NCBI GenBank assembly: GCA_003990955.1
Contig: BIFV01000008.1
Coordinates: 737,066 to 801,065 of the forward strand
Reading direction: 5' to 3'
Length of the DNA: 64,000 nt
DNA from: Sporomusaceae bacterium FL31
GTDB lineage: Bacteria > Bacillota > Negativicutes > DSM-1736 > Dendrosporobacteraceae
Of this stretch, positions 26,364-34,866 are shown one piece after another (position 1 is the first letter of the stretch; each line of letters starts with the position of its first letter). Made by a program: the position numbers and the translations under genes. The notes beneath the pieces were generated by a model that was not told where the DNA came from, made no database searches, and saw nothing but the letters and a program-made list of their open reading frames with translations.

Positions 26364-26933
26364 ATGGAATTACTCAAACAGAAGATTCTTGCCGAAGGTA
26401 CTGTATTGCGCGGCAATGTTCTTAAAGTGGATTCTTTCCTAAATCATCAATTAGATCCTGTGCTGACGATGCAGATGGGGGCAGAATTTGCTCAACGTTT
26501 CGAAGGCTGTAAGGTAGATAAGGTACTAACCATTGAATCATCCGGTATTGCCGTTGCATTAGCCACCGCATTAAAATTTAACGTGCCTCTTGTATTCGCC
26601 CGGAAAAAGAAATCTGTGTTAATGAACGAAGATTGCTATAGTGCAGAAGTTTTTTCTTATACCAAACAAGAGACAAGCAATATTACCGTACTGCAGAAAT
26701 TTCTAACAGCCGGAGAGAAAATCTTAATTATTGATGATTTCCTGGCAAGTGGTGAAGCCGCTTTAGGCTTAGCCAACCTGGCTCGCCTTGCAGGCTGTGA
26801 AGTAGTCGGAATCGGTATCGTGATTGAAAAAAGCTTTCAAGCCGGTGCTGATAAACTGCGCCAAGCCAACTATCGGCTGGAATCACTGGTGCGAATCGCT
26901 TCCTTAGACGACTGTAAAGTAACGTTCTTATAA
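26364..26933 (+). CDS. xpt: Xanthine phosphoribosyltransferase
   Basis: Salvages xanthine to XMP with PRPP. 189 aa, the usual size. The PRPP-binding loop is ILIIDDFLASGEAALGL (about 121-137), the N-terminal LKVDSFLNHQLDP is typical of Xpt, and LTIESSGIAVALATAL contributes to the active site. The ATG follows GGAGG with a 5-base gap. Single-gene unit ending in a strong terminator. In Bacillus, xpt is under a purine riboswitch; no such element is seen here, so control is by other means. Confidence 0.95.
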   Translation: MELLKQKILAEGTVLRGNVLKVDSFLNHQLDPVLTMQMGAEFAQRFEGCKVDKVLTIESSGIAVALATALKFNVPLVFARKKKSVLMNEDCYSAEVFSYTKQETSNITVLQKFLTAGEKILIIDDFLASGEAALGLANLARLAGCEVVGIGIVIEKSFQAGADKLRQANYRLESLVRIASLDDCKVTFL

Positions 26934-26940
26934 TATCGCG

Positions 26941-26980
26941 AAAATGCGGCAGGCCTATCTAAGAGGCCTGCCGCATTTTT
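26941..26980 (+). terminator. Terminator after xpt
   Basis: AAAATGCGGCAGGCCT / AGGCCTGCCGCATTTTT, a 15-bp stem with loop ATCTAAG, followed by T5. Confidence 0.93.
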
Positions 26981-27003
26981 GAGTTGACTGTGAAATTTTA
27001 AAA

Positions 27004-27033
27004 TTGATTGTTCAGGTACGAATGAAGCATAAT
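27004..27033 (+). promoter_or_regulatory. Possible promoter of the GT9 gene
   Basis: TTGATT, 18 bases, CATAAT, about 80 bases upstream of the GT9 start. Confidence 0.45.
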
Positions 27034-27111
27034 AGTAGTAGTAAGTCAAAAATTTGTCACTCTGCATAAGCTTACATAAATCAAATTCCAACAATTAAGG
27101 TGGATCGAAGA

Positions 27112-28161
27112 ATGACCAAGAATCCCCGCATCCTGATCATACGATTAAGTTCCATTGGCGATGTCCTGCATTGTACGCCAGTAGCCCGCACACTCAAAGA
27201 GACTATGCCAGAGTGTCACATTACCTGGATTGTCGGTCAGGTCGCTGCGGACATGCTGCGCTATAATCCCTATATTGATGAGCTCTATGTTTGGCCGCGC
27301 GAGCAATGGGAAAAAGCCATGCGGGCCGGACGCTTCCGGGAAGCTTGGCAGTTATGGCAGCAGTTACGCAGTTATTTTAAAACAAGACACTATGATATCG
27401 CTCTTGATATTCACGGATTATTTTTAAGCGGCATGGTCACAGCAGCTAGCCATACCCCCAGACGAATCGGCCTCAGCAACACCCGTGAACTCAATCATCT
27501 GTTTATGACTGAAACGGCACCGCCCCCGCCAGGTCCTCATGTCATCCAGCGTTATTTAAGCGCCCTTCAGCCATTAAACATCACTACCACCGACTATCGC
27601 ATGACTTTGGTGGTACCCCCATCAGCCGCTGAGTTTGCTGAAAACTTATTGCAGCAGCATCAAGTATTGCCTCAGGACAAATTGGTGGTTGTAAACCCGG
27701 TAACAACCTGGTCGGCAAAAAACTGGCCGCCAGAGCGCTTCGCCAAAGTCATTCAAGAACTCAGTCAGCATGCTAAAGTCCTGCTCTGCGGCGGTCCCAG
27801 TGATCGCGCCATTAGTGATACCATTGTAAAAATGGCTGGCGTTCCAGTTATTGACGCCGTCGGACGCACCAGCCTACTGGAAATGGCTGCTTTACTCCAG
27901 CGTTCTCAGGTCTTGGTAGTCGGTGATACTGGGCCACTGCACATGGCCATCGCGGTTGGTACTCCCAGCGTCAGCATCTTTGGCGCTACTGATTACAGAA
28001 GGTTCGGACCGCTTGATCCTAACCATACTGTATTGACTGGCGAAACCATTTGTCCGCCTTGCCACAAGACAGTGTGCCGAACCAAGGATTTACGGTGCCT
28101 CAAGAGCACCACCCCTGAGACAGTTGTGAAGCACACGCTGTCCATCCTTAATTCACGCTAA
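27112..28161 (+). CDS. Glycosyltransferase family 9 (heptosyltransferase-like)
   Basis: A 349-aa GT-B enzyme. N-terminal RILIIRLSSIGDVLHCTPVAR is the GT9 hallmark; the C-terminal half has the sugar-nucleotide site with VVGDTGPLHMAIAVGTPSVSIFG. The ending CPPCHKTVC-TKDLRCLK is the Cys-rich tail seen in WaaF/RfaQ-like proteins. The role is transfer of heptose or another sugar onto the LPS core, which implies an outer membrane. The start ATG follows AAGGTGG with a gap of 8 bases; an in-frame start 4 codons earlier is less likely. Confidence 0.9.
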   Translation: MTKNPRILIIRLSSIGDVLHCTPVARTLKETMPECHITWIVGQVAADMLRYNPYIDELYVWPREQWEKAMRAGRFREAWQLWQQLRSYFKTRHYDIALDIHGLFLSGMVTAASHTPRRIGLSNTRELNHLFMTETAPPPPGPHVIQRYLSALQPLNITTTDYRMTLVVPPSAAEFAENLLQQHQVLPQDKLVVVNPVTTWSAKNWPPERFAKVIQELSQHAKVLLCGGPSDRAISDTIVKMAGVPVIDAVGRTSLLEMAALLQRSQVLVVGDTGPLHMAIAVGTPSVSIFGATDYRRFGPLDPNHTVLTGETICPPCHKTVCRTKDLRCLKSTTPETVVKHTLSILNSR

Positions 28162-28192
28162 AGACTGCACAGATCGGCCTAGAAAACTGTTT

Positions 28193-28801
28193 TTAATTAT
28201 GAAACCCGCGTCGGTTTTTTTTACGATATAAAAAGGCAATTAGGCCAATAAGAGCCAGGATGATAATCGCTTTTCCCAGCCCATAGCCGATTGCATCCAC
28301 TTCCCGCCAATTTTCTCCTAATAGCTGCCCCATATAGACTAACAGAACAACCCAGGTTGCTGAGCTAAAGCCGGTATATAAGAAAAAATTCCAAAAGTCC
28401 AAGCGAATAAATCCGGCTGGTATTGAAATAACCCCGCGCACAACTGGCAGCAAGCGGCCAAAGTACAGGGTTGCGGCCCCATATTTACTAAACCAGACCC
28501 GGGTCCGTTCCATTTTCCCCACTGTAAGCCCGAACATCCGTCCATAGTTTTCAATCAAGCTCAATCCGCCATAATAACCAATGCCATAGGCCAGGCACGC
28601 TCCTAATAATTCGCCCGCAATCCCGGCAATAATAACCGGAGCAAAATTCAGCCGCCCGCAAGACACTAAAAAACCAGCAAAACCTAAGGTGATTTCACTG
28701 GGTAAAGGCACCCCAATATTGGCCAACAGCAAGGCCAGAGTAATGGCCGGGTACCCCCACACGGAAATATAGTTTAGACTGGTGCTAATAAAATCGTCCA
28801 T
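28193..28801 (-). CDS. DedA family membrane protein
   Basis: A 202-aa inner-membrane protein. Features of the DedA/SNARE-associated family: NIGVPLPSEITLGFAGFL (the PxPxE motif), GAATLYFGRLLPVVRGVISIPAGF (the F/Y-x-R-x-x-P-x-x-R signature) and four to five hydrophobic segments. DedA proteins are linked to lipid-carrier flipping (undecaprenyl phosphate, phosphatidylethanolamine) and proton-motive-force homeostasis. Start: ATG behind AAAGGAG (7-base gap). The 27 codons upstream in frame lack a ribosome site. Confidence 0.9.
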   Translation of the reverse strand: MDDFISTSLNYISVWGYPAITLALLLANIGVPLPSEITLGFAGFLVSCGRLNFAPVIIAGIAGELLGACLAYGIGYYGGLSLIENYGRMFGLTVGKMERTRVWFSKYGAATLYFGRLLPVVRGVISIPAGFIRLDFWNFFLYTGFSSATWVVLLVYMGQLLGENWREVDAIGYGLGKAIIILALIGLIAFLYRKKNRRGFHN

Positions 28802-28952
28802 AGCACAACTCCTTTGATGCGCAAGTACCCAAATGAAACAAGGCTTACTTATAATATACCCAATATTTACCTGAACTAACAACTGTAAGTTTCAATAAAA
28901 AACAGCTAAGCACTCCATACAGAGGCTTAGCTATTTTCATTACCGGATGCCT

Positions 28953-29486
28953 TTATTTGTTTTTTGCAAAATACTCGTCTTCCAAAATGGCTAAAATAAT
29001 CAGCGATTCATAGCGGTCACCATTTTTTATGCAATCCCGAATCAGGCCTTCTTCCACAAAACCCTCGGATTTATATAAATTACGTGCCCGCTCATTGTAG
29101 TCTTTTACATCCAGCCAGGCGCGGTGAGCACCTAGATCTTTAAAAGCCAGACTCTGTAGCAGCCGTACTGCCTCCCGCCCATAGCCCTTGCCTTTCTCGG
29201 CCATAATAATCCGGTGAAATTCAACTTCCTGAAAAGGATTTTTGAGTCCTGACACGATAACAAAGCCCACTTTTTTAGTGCCGTCAGCTGTCTCAACAAT
29301 AAAATGCTTGGTGTTATCAATATTCAGCAGCCGTGCATGTTCTTCGCGCGGCCAAGGAATGACATACTGAGCGTTCTCCTCAGCATGTTCAGTTTCCATT
29401 ATATAATCAAGATCGGCCTCAGTTGCTTGCCTAAACCGAATAAGTGCGGACTGTTTAATAATATCAGTATTCAAATTACTCACTGG
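28953..29486 (-). CDS. GNAT-family N-acetyltransferase
   Basis: About 177 aa, an RimJ/SpeG-like acetyltransferase. IRFRQATEADLDYI opens the fold, the acetyl-CoA loop is IIMAEKGKGYGREAVRLLQSLAF (about 100-122), and AWLDVKDYNERARNLYKSEGF follows. Acceptor unknown. Start ambiguous: AAGGAG lies 4 bases before a TTG (29492) and 10 bases before the GTG at 29486; the longer open frame runs through the Fur-box region and is not real. The gene faces away from a Fur-box promoter and could share that control. Confidence 0.85.
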   Translation of the reverse strand, partial: PVSNLNTDIIKQSALIRFRQATEADLDYIMETEHAEENAQYVIPWPREEHARLLNIDNTKHFIVETADGTKKVGFVIVSGLKNPFQEVEFHRIIMAEKGKGYGREAVRLLQSLAFKDLGAHRAWLDVKDYNERARNLYKSEGFVEEGLIRDCIKNGDRYESLIILAILEDEYFAKNK

Positions 29487-29601
29487 CAACGAACTCCTTA
29501 TCATTACTTTTGGCATGAATCGGGTGCCACAGTCAATAAAACCCATGGCATTATATATTTTACTGCATATTAGTATATGATACAAATCTTTAATTGCATC
29601 A

Positions 29602-29646
29602 TTGACAGCTTTCACCAGAATTGTTATGATAATGATTATTATTATC
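29602..29646 (+). promoter_or_regulatory. Promoter with an overlapping Fur box
   Basis: TTGACA (29602-29607), a 17-base spacer and TATGAT (29625-29630) make a near-consensus sigma-A promoter. GATAATGATTATTATTATC at 29628-29646 matches the classical 19-bp Fur consensus at 18 positions and overlaps the -10 element. It sits inside a longer imperfect palindrome, with TTGTTATGATAAT and ATTATCATAACAA arms. Iron-replete Fur would block this promoter. It drives the 56-aa gene at 29686. Confidence 0.85.
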
Positions 29647-29685
29647 ATAACAATAATCTATTAAGCTTACTTAAAGGAGGTGTTG

Positions 29686-29856
29686 ATGATAAACAGATAC
29701 GCTCCGCTTAAACAGCCTTTATTTCAGCATATTTATCTTTTGGCTGATGAGTTAGCTCAGGCCAATCACCGTTTTATCCGAAACAAGACTGCTCCTAAGC
29801 CTAATGATAGTCATCTCTGCAAACCGTTGCAGCCCTACCGTGTTGATCCCAACTAA
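29686..29856 (+). CDS. 56-aa protein under Fur control, unknown function
   Basis: ATG 5 bases after a perfect AAAGGAGGT. The sequence begins MINRYAPLKQPLFQHIYLLA and ends QPYRVDPN. It is soluble, rich in His, Pro and Gln, with a predicted helix at about 10-28 and one Cys in SHLCKPL. Not recognised. It is the only reading frame between a near-perfect promoter with a Fur box and a 20-bp terminator, so it is a self-contained iron-responsive unit of about 280 bases. It could encode a small iron-sparing or transport-regulating protein, or the transcript could act as an RNA. Confidence 0.75.
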   Translation: MINRYAPLKQPLFQHIYLLADELAQANHRFIRNKTAPKPNDSHLCKPLQPYRVDPN

Positions 29857-29860
29857 TTAT

Positions 29861-29906
29861 TGCATAGCGAAACCCCATACGCCCTGGTATGGGGTTTCGC
29901 TATGCA
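29861..29906. terminator. Strong terminator after the Fur-controlled small gene
   Basis: TGCATAGCGAAACCCCATAC and its exact complement GTATGGGGTTTCGCTATGCA flank the loop GCCCTG: a 20-bp perfect stem. A short T-rich run follows (CTTCGGCTTTTCC). Confidence 0.85.
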
Positions 29907-29922
29907 ACTTCGGCTTTTCCTA

Positions 29923-29951
29923 TTGCTTCCCAGGCAAATATGGCATAAGAT
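29923..29951 (+). promoter_or_regulatory. Possible promoter of the RhtB-type exporter gene
   Basis: TTGCTT, 17 bases, TAAGAT, 30 bases ahead of the start codon. Confidence 0.5.
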
Positions 29952-29981
29952 AATGAGTAAACTCAAAAAGGAGTGCTTGCG

Positions 29982-30608
29982 ATGTTTGGCATTACCCATT
30001 ATGAAACGTTTTTACTTGCCGGGATTATTCTCAATATCACCCCTGGCTCGGATACTATCTATATATTGAGCCGAAGTATCTCCCAAGGCCGTACTGCCGG
30101 GTTTTATTCCGTTCTAGGAATCAGCTCTGGCATTGCCGTACACACCTTACTGGCGGCACTTGGGTTGTCAGCCATTTTAGCACAATCAGCGATGGCTTTT
30201 ACACTCGTCAAATTAGCCGGCGCCGTTTACCTGGGTTATCTGGGAATCACAACCCTGCGAGCAAAAAACAGTCCGCTGGTTTTGGCTGCAACTACAGCCA
30301 TCTCCAACAAAGATATTTACCTGCAAGGTTTGCTGACCAACGTCCTGAATCCCAAAGTAGCGCTGTTTTTTCTATCCTTACTGCCGCAATTCATCGACCA
30401 TCAAAACAGCTACGGCATTGTGCCCTTTATCCTGCTTGGCGTAACGTTCATTGTCACCGGCACACTTTGGTGCCTGGGTCTGGTTTTCTTCTCAGCAAAC
30501 ATCACCCGCTTTCTCCGGCAAAATACCCAGGCCAGCCATATGATGGACAAAATTTGCGGCGTTATTTATTTGCTGCTGGGAGTCAAGCTCTTATCAGTTG
30601 AACAATAA
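29982..30608 (+). CDS. RhtB/LysE-family amino-acid exporter
   Basis: A 208-aa inner-membrane protein with six hydrophobic segments. LAGIILNITPGSDTIYILSRSISQG is the N-terminal RhtB signature and LLTNVLNPKVALFFLSLLPQF the second motif. Likely exports homoserine, threonine or another neutral amino acid. It is from a different branch from the LysE/ArgO protein at 20990. ATG at 29982 with AAAGGAG 8 bases before; an in-frame start 3 codons earlier lacks this site. Single gene. Confidence 0.9.
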   Translation: MFGITHYETFLLAGIILNITPGSDTIYILSRSISQGRTAGFYSVLGISSGIAVHTLLAALGLSAILAQSAMAFTLVKLAGAVYLGYLGITTLRAKNSPLVLAATTAISNKDIYLQGLLTNVLNPKVALFFLSLLPQFIDHQNSYGIVPFILLGVTFIVTGTLWCLGLVFFSANITRFLRQNTQASHMMDKICGVIYLLLGVKLLSVEQ

Positions 30609-30616
30609 GCAGCAGG

Positions 30617-31456
30617 TTACTGCTTGCGCTGCTTATTCATATAACGCTCTACTTCTTGTGCAAACTCGGCCTGACTGATGCCAAAAGCCTGCCTAAAACT
30701 TTGTTCAGGATTATCGGATTGGTTAAATAGCCGGTAATATTCCAGCATCGCACCATAGCCACTACGTTGAATGAGCAAAGACGCTGCAATTCCAGCCGTT
30801 CGATAAGTTACCTCGGTGCCATAAACGTTGATAGCCTGATACCAGCCTGATGGTGTCTGCAGCTGATTCAAGTCAGGCAGCCGCTTGGCTTTCCGCAAGA
30901 CATCCAACCATTTGCGATTGTAATTTTCAACACTGCCCTGACCTGATCGGGCAATAACGTGGGCAGCGATGACATCAGCCCAGCCCTCTGCCAGCCACTG
31001 CACCTGATTGGTATAGTTGGGAGCAAAATCAAATTGATATTGATGAGTCATTTCATGAGCGATGTGATACATACGCTCAGAAGCGTTTGGTAAGGCAGCA
31101 ATATTTGAAATGATAAGGTTATCCCGAGTCCAGCCCCGCGTCGTTTGGGCCCGTCTTTTCGCTTCAGCCGGACTTAACGCAAATTGTGCCTGTAATTCCT
31201 TAGCATACTCGCGCTCATTCGCAGTCAGATAGATATTGACATCACGCTGGAGTCTGACACCATAGAGATCGAGAAAGTATCCTTCCAGCAAGTGAACCCC
31301 TTGTCTGATGTCCTGGGCAGCCCCAGGCGAAACACCGGGACGGGCAATAATATTAACAGCACTGGCTTCCGAATTCACAGTTAGTGATGAAAACACCCAA
31401 ATCATCACTGTCAGTATAATAATTTGCATCCTTTTCACAATCCCAAACACAGCCAT
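30617..31456 (-). CDS. Exported gluzincin-type peptidase (peptidase MA-like)
   Basis: A 279-aa protein with a signal peptide (MQIIILTVMIWVFSSLTV, near 10-28). The catalytic region has AHEMTHQYQFDFAP (HExxH at about 137-141) and, 28 residues on, WLAEGWADVIAAH giving the third zinc ligand Glu, as in the peptidase MA family. The C-terminal SFRQAFGISQAEFAQEVERYM is also typical. Presumably acts outside the cytoplasmic membrane; substrate unknown. ATG with AGGAGGAA 5 bases before it. Ends 9 bases from the convergent exporter gene. Confidence 0.85.
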   Translation of the reverse strand: MAVFGIVKRMQIIILTVMIWVFSSLTVNSEASAVNIIARPGVSPGAAQDIRQGVHLLEGYFLDLYGVRLQRDVNIYLTANEREYAKELQAQFALSPAEAKRRAQTTRGWTRDNLIISNIAALPNASERMYHIAHEMTHQYQFDFAPNYTNQVQWLAEGWADVIAAHVIARSGQGSVENYNRKWLDVLRKAKRLPDLNQLQTPSGWYQAINVYGTEVTYRTAGIAASLLIQRSGYGAMLEYYRLFNQSDNPEQSFRQAFGISQAEFAQEVERYMNKQRKQ

Positions 31457-31541
31457 ATGGTTTCCTCCTGCAGCATGCATTTACTAAGATATATTATAAC
31501 CTATCTTTGCCTATACTGAATAAATCAAATCACTAAAAAAC

Positions 31542-31579
31542 AAAGCATAGGCTTGTCCGTTCGGACAAGCCTATGCTTT
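31542..31579 (-). terminator. Terminator after the DUF362 gene
   Basis: AAAGCATAGGCTTGTCCG / CGGACAAGCCTATGCTTT: an 18-bp perfect stem with a 2-base centre, directly abutting the DUF362 stop codon. Confidence 0.88.
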
Positions 31580-31580
31580 A

Positions 31581-32708
31581 TTAATGCTTACGAAACCGCT
31601 TCGTCAATTTAAGTAATGTCCCATCCACCAAACTGACCGCATTAGCCGGACAAAGCTCCTGACAGCAATAACAGCGAATACATTCCCGGTAATCAATAAC
31701 CGCTTTACCATCAAGCATTTTTATGGCTTTTGGCGGACAATGTGCAGCGCAGGTACCGCAGGCGATACAGTGCTCGTCCACCTTAGGCTTAGCCGTAAAC
31801 TGATTTTGGCTAAAATCAACCAACCAGCCCGGCAGGCGGCCTTCCAGACTTTCGAAATTACGCGGTTCTTTAAAATGATAGCGCAGGTGGCTGGCGCTGC
31901 CCACCAACTCAAGCTCCTGGAGCGAAGGAGACAACTTGGCCAGCAAGGCCGCTTGCGCAACAGGCATCTGTTCAGCCTTAAAGCCCATAATTTCTGCCAT
32001 GACTAAATCAACAGCAAAACCACAAGTCCCTGCCAGCAGCAGTCCACTCTGAACAGGCTGTCCATTGCGTGGGCCAGCGCCCTCCATGCCAACAATGCCA
32101 TCCACAATCGATAAAACCGGCTTGATCCCGCCATATAAATCTACCAGCATCTGAGCAAAATCAGCTCTGCGTTTCATCCGCAAATGAAACTGAGCTTTAT
32201 CAGGGCCAACAAAAAAACCAAATAAATTTTTAACCGCCCCGGTTACCCCCATAAAGGAATGAGTTTTCATCTTCGCCAACGAAATGACCTTATCCACTTC
32301 CCGAAATACCTTGGCCACCATAAGCTTCTTCAAGATTACCCCATCAGGCAATAACAATTCGGTAGGTTCCTCAAAAGGAATGACCGCTACATCTTCTTCA
32401 CGGCAGACCGCTAAAATCCCGCATTTCTCAGCCACCTTCAACGTATTCCCCAACCCCGGCGAATCACCAACTACAACCGTAGCCCCACAACTCTTCACCA
32501 GCCGGATCACAGCCCGCACCACTTCCGGATGGGTGGTTACTGAAAGACCTTTGTCCACCCCTTCGAGCATGTTCGGCTTTACTAATACTCGCTCGCCAGG
32601 CTGTATATATGCGGACATGCCGCCTATATGGGCGAGTAATTCTGTTATGGCTTGCTCGACGATTTGGGTTTCGTATGAATTGGCTTGTACAACTGCTACT
32701 TTTGTCAT
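31581..32708 (-). CDS. DUF362 protein with C-terminal 2x[4Fe-4S] ferredoxin domain
   Basis: A 375-aa protein: DUF362 (about 1-300; VLVKPNMLEG, THPEVVRAVIRLVK, GDSPGLGNTLKVAEKCG, KMKTHSFMGVTGAVKNLFG) followed by two ferredoxin motifs (CIACGTCAAHCPPKA and CIRCYCCQELCPANA). DUF362 proteins are anaerobe proteins with a proposed redox or metal role; no reaction is established. The ATG has no near ribosome site (GGGGG lies about 20 bases upstream), suggesting that the natural upstream region was lost or rearranged. A broken copy of its first 60 codons lies at 42479-42650. Confidence 0.88.
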   Translation of the reverse strand: MTKVAVVQANSYETQIVEQAITELLAHIGGMSAYIQPGERVLVKPNMLEGVDKGLSVTTHPEVVRAVIRLVKSCGATVVVGDSPGLGNTLKVAEKCGILAVCREEDVAVIPFEEPTELLLPDGVILKKLMVAKVFREVDKVISLAKMKTHSFMGVTGAVKNLFGFFVGPDKAQFHLRMKRRADFAQMLVDLYGGIKPVLSIVDGIVGMEGAGPRNGQPVQSGLLLAGTCGFAVDLVMAEIMGFKAEQMPVAQAALLAKLSPSLQELELVGSASHLRYHFKEPRNFESLEGRLPGWLVDFSQNQFTAKPKVDEHCIACGTCAAHCPPKAIKMLDGKAVIDYRECIRCYCCQELCPANAVSLVDGTLLKLTKRFRKH

Positions 32709-32765
32709 GGATATAGAACTCGCATTAGTTATTCCCCCATAAGTTTGAATCTGTAAAGAATTAGA

Positions 32766-33539
32766 TCACAACGTTATTGTTCCATTTTTTATGTGATATT
32801 CTATATTTGCCCTTTGGCAAAATTTAGTCACTATTTCTGCTTGCTCATTATAAAACTCTTTGTGAAGTTTATATGCTGTGATATCTTTGCTATAATTTGT
32901 TCTACCAAAAATAATCTTATCCGTAAAACTAACTGCTTCAAGTATTCCATTAATATCTTGTTTAATTATATTTGGAGTTGGATATGGTTCAATACTTACC
33001 CACGTTTTGCATCCAGCATCATGTAACTCACGAAGTCCTGCTAAACGTTCAATATAAGGAGCAGCTCCATGTTCAATCCGTTGCCTGTAGTCTTCATCAA
33101 GAGAAACAAGCGTTATCCCATATTCGTTTTCTTTTGATAACTTCGCAAGCTCAATGGGAAGCCTACCCTTAGTAAGTACTGAACACTTTATTCCAGCACC
33201 ATTTGCCTTGTGTATGACCTTAAGCGTTAATGTTTCTATATCAGCATATCCATACATAAATGGATCAGTGGTAAAACAAAGATGCAATGAGGTTATTTTA
33301 TCTTTAAATTTCGGAATTTCTTTATCTAAAAGTTCAAGTGTGTTTTCGACAATTAAAGGCTTCATCCACTCTTCATATGACTTTACTTTGCCAAAGCGTT
33401 TAGCCAATAAATATGCATAGCAAGGATACATACATCCGTGTGAGCACCCTTGAATATGGTTTATTGTGTAATCGCCATATTCAACATTCGTTTTGTAGAT
33501 GAGCGATTTTCTGCGAATAAAATTCACTACCCTTTTCAT
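32766..33539 (-). CDS. SPL/radical-SAM-like protein with CX3CX3C motif, paired with TcmP
   Basis: A 257-aa protein similar in layout to spore-photoproduct-lyase-type radical SAM proteins: GCSHGCMYPCYAYLLAKRFG at about 31-50. The Cys spacing is CX3CX3C because of an extra Pro before the last Cys; canonical radical SAM enzymes have CX3CX2C. Later motifs are LHLCFTTDPFMYG, CSVLTKGRLP, GITLVSLDEDYRQRIEHGAAP and WVSIEPYPTPN, where partner proteins also have a W-x-S-x-EP motif. The ATG overlaps the TcmP stop (ATGA) and follows AAGGTGG, so the two are translationally coupled. Probably acts on nucleic acid; reaction unknown. Confidence 0.82.
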   Translation of the reverse strand: MKRVVNFIRRKSLIYKTNVEYGDYTINHIQGCSHGCMYPCYAYLLAKRFGKVKSYEEWMKPLIVENTLELLDKEIPKFKDKITSLHLCFTTDPFMYGYADIETLTLKVIHKANGAGIKCSVLTKGRLPIELAKLSKENEYGITLVSLDEDYRQRIEHGAAPYIERLAGLRELHDAGCKTWVSIEPYPTPNIIKQDINGILEAVSFTDKIIFGRTNYSKDITAYKLHKEFYNEQAEIVTKFCQRANIEYHIKNGTITL

Positions 33540-34735
33540 GACAACCACCTTATTGAGACTTTCTGTCCCTTCTCTTCAGATAAAAATGTTGTCGGCTTTC
33601 CATTTTCGGTTTTATCTGGATCACGCATAACCCCAAGCCGGTTTTCTTTTATCAATTTCTTTATTCTATCTTTAACCGTAACAGTAGAACATATAGCACC
33701 ATGCTTTACAAAGAAATTAGCAAGAACTTCATACAGAGATATCCAATCCTTATGAAACGATAAATGTTCTAGTATTTTTCCCGCAATGTCGTCTCCGTCA
33801 ACCATTTGGCTATCATAGTTTTCTTCCCAAAGTAATAATTGCCCACTATTTTGAATGTTTTGCAAAGCCTGCCACCGATTATAAATATTATTAACCATAA
33901 GCAAACAACCATCTTTATGGTTTGTTGCATGAATCATTCGATATTTGGGCCGATGCCCCTTTTTTATCCTTAATGGCATATTTAGCACATATGCATAGTT
34001 TTCACTAATGCGTGTACAGTATTTTTTCGCAAATAACGCTTCCGCTTCATAGCCATTAATTTTTTTCCTTTTATAGTCCCTAATAATCTCTTGCCAATAA
34101 TCTCCACCCGCTATTTCATTAAGCTCTCCAACAGATTTCTTCGAAGCATCCATTCTGGTAGAGTCATATTCAATAAGATCATCAAAGTCAGCAATATCAT
34201 ATGTCATTCCCATAGCATGGCAAGCCTCTCGTACAAAACCAAAAGAATTCAGGTTAATAAGCAACTCAATAGAGTTAAATCTCCCCTTTGCAAAGCGACT
34301 AAATAAAGAGGATTGTAATGCTTTAATCCCATATGGATCGATATATAAGAACACATTACACCCAGGCTTGCTAGACAGATATTTTTCAATTTCATCTTCA
34401 TATTTACCGGATATGATTTGTATCCCCGAATATTTTTCAAGATTTTGTGTTAAATCCGAAGCATAATTCATGTCTATAAAACAAGTATGAATATTAACGT
34501 TTTTCATTTTAGTACTAGTCAGACATTCATTAATTATTTCAAGCGCAATCATAGGCGATCCAGGTTTTCCGTCTTCAAACTTTCCCTTACCTGCGAAACA
34601 ATCAACATAAACAAGCGGCTTATATGTATGTAGTATCTTCGAAACATATGGCTTAAAATAGCAACCTAAGAGTTCATCTTTTACTTCAGACCAAGGTTTC
34701 TTTTCTCGGAAAAAATCATCATTCTTTTTTGCCAT
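33536..34735 (-). CDS. tcmP: Three-Cys-motif partner protein TcmP
   Basis: A 399-aa protein. Residues about 3-40 (KKNDDFFREKKPWSEVKDELLGCYFKPYVSKIL) and YVDCFAGKGKFEDGKPGSPMIALEIIN are the TcmP signature, with a glycine-rich loop like that of class I methyltransferases. YIDPYGIKAL follows at about 120. A winged-helix-like C-terminus (about 310-380) may bind nucleic acid. Family members lie beside a three-Cys-motif radical-SAM-like protein, as here. Their function is not established; their frequent presence in mobile regions suggests defence or phage conflict. ATG with AAAGG 11 bases before. Confidence 0.85.
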   Translation of the reverse strand: MAKKNDDFFREKKPWSEVKDELLGCYFKPYVSKILHTYKPLVYVDCFAGKGKFEDGKPGSPMIALEIINECLTSTKMKNVNIHTCFIDMNYASDLTQNLEKYSGIQIISGKYEDEIEKYLSSKPGCNVFLYIDPYGIKALQSSLFSRFAKGRFNSIELLINLNSFGFVREACHAMGMTYDIADFDDLIEYDSTRMDASKKSVGELNEIAGGDYWQEIIRDYKRKKINGYEAEALFAKKYCTRISENYAYVLNMPLRIKKGHRPKYRMIHATNHKDGCLLMVNNIYNRWQALQNIQNSGQLLLWEENYDSQMVDGDDIAGKILEHLSFHKDWISLYEVLANFFVKHGAICSTVTVKDRIKKLIKENRLGVMRDPDKTENGKPTTFLSEEKGQKVSIRWLS

Positions 34736-34866
34736 AACACCCGACCTTTCATTACTCCAACATAACAACTTAAGTAGTGAAACTACATAGACCAGGCACT
34801 GTTTATAATTAGCAAATAGACAATTTATATTTTTGAATGTCTTCCATAAAGATGAATTTTCTTCTA

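Noticed and set aside
29488..29648. N-terminal extension of the GNAT protein beginning MIIIIII
   Set aside because: It is encoded by the Fur-box palindrome and its surroundings, has no ribosome site, and is not part of the acetyltransferase fold.
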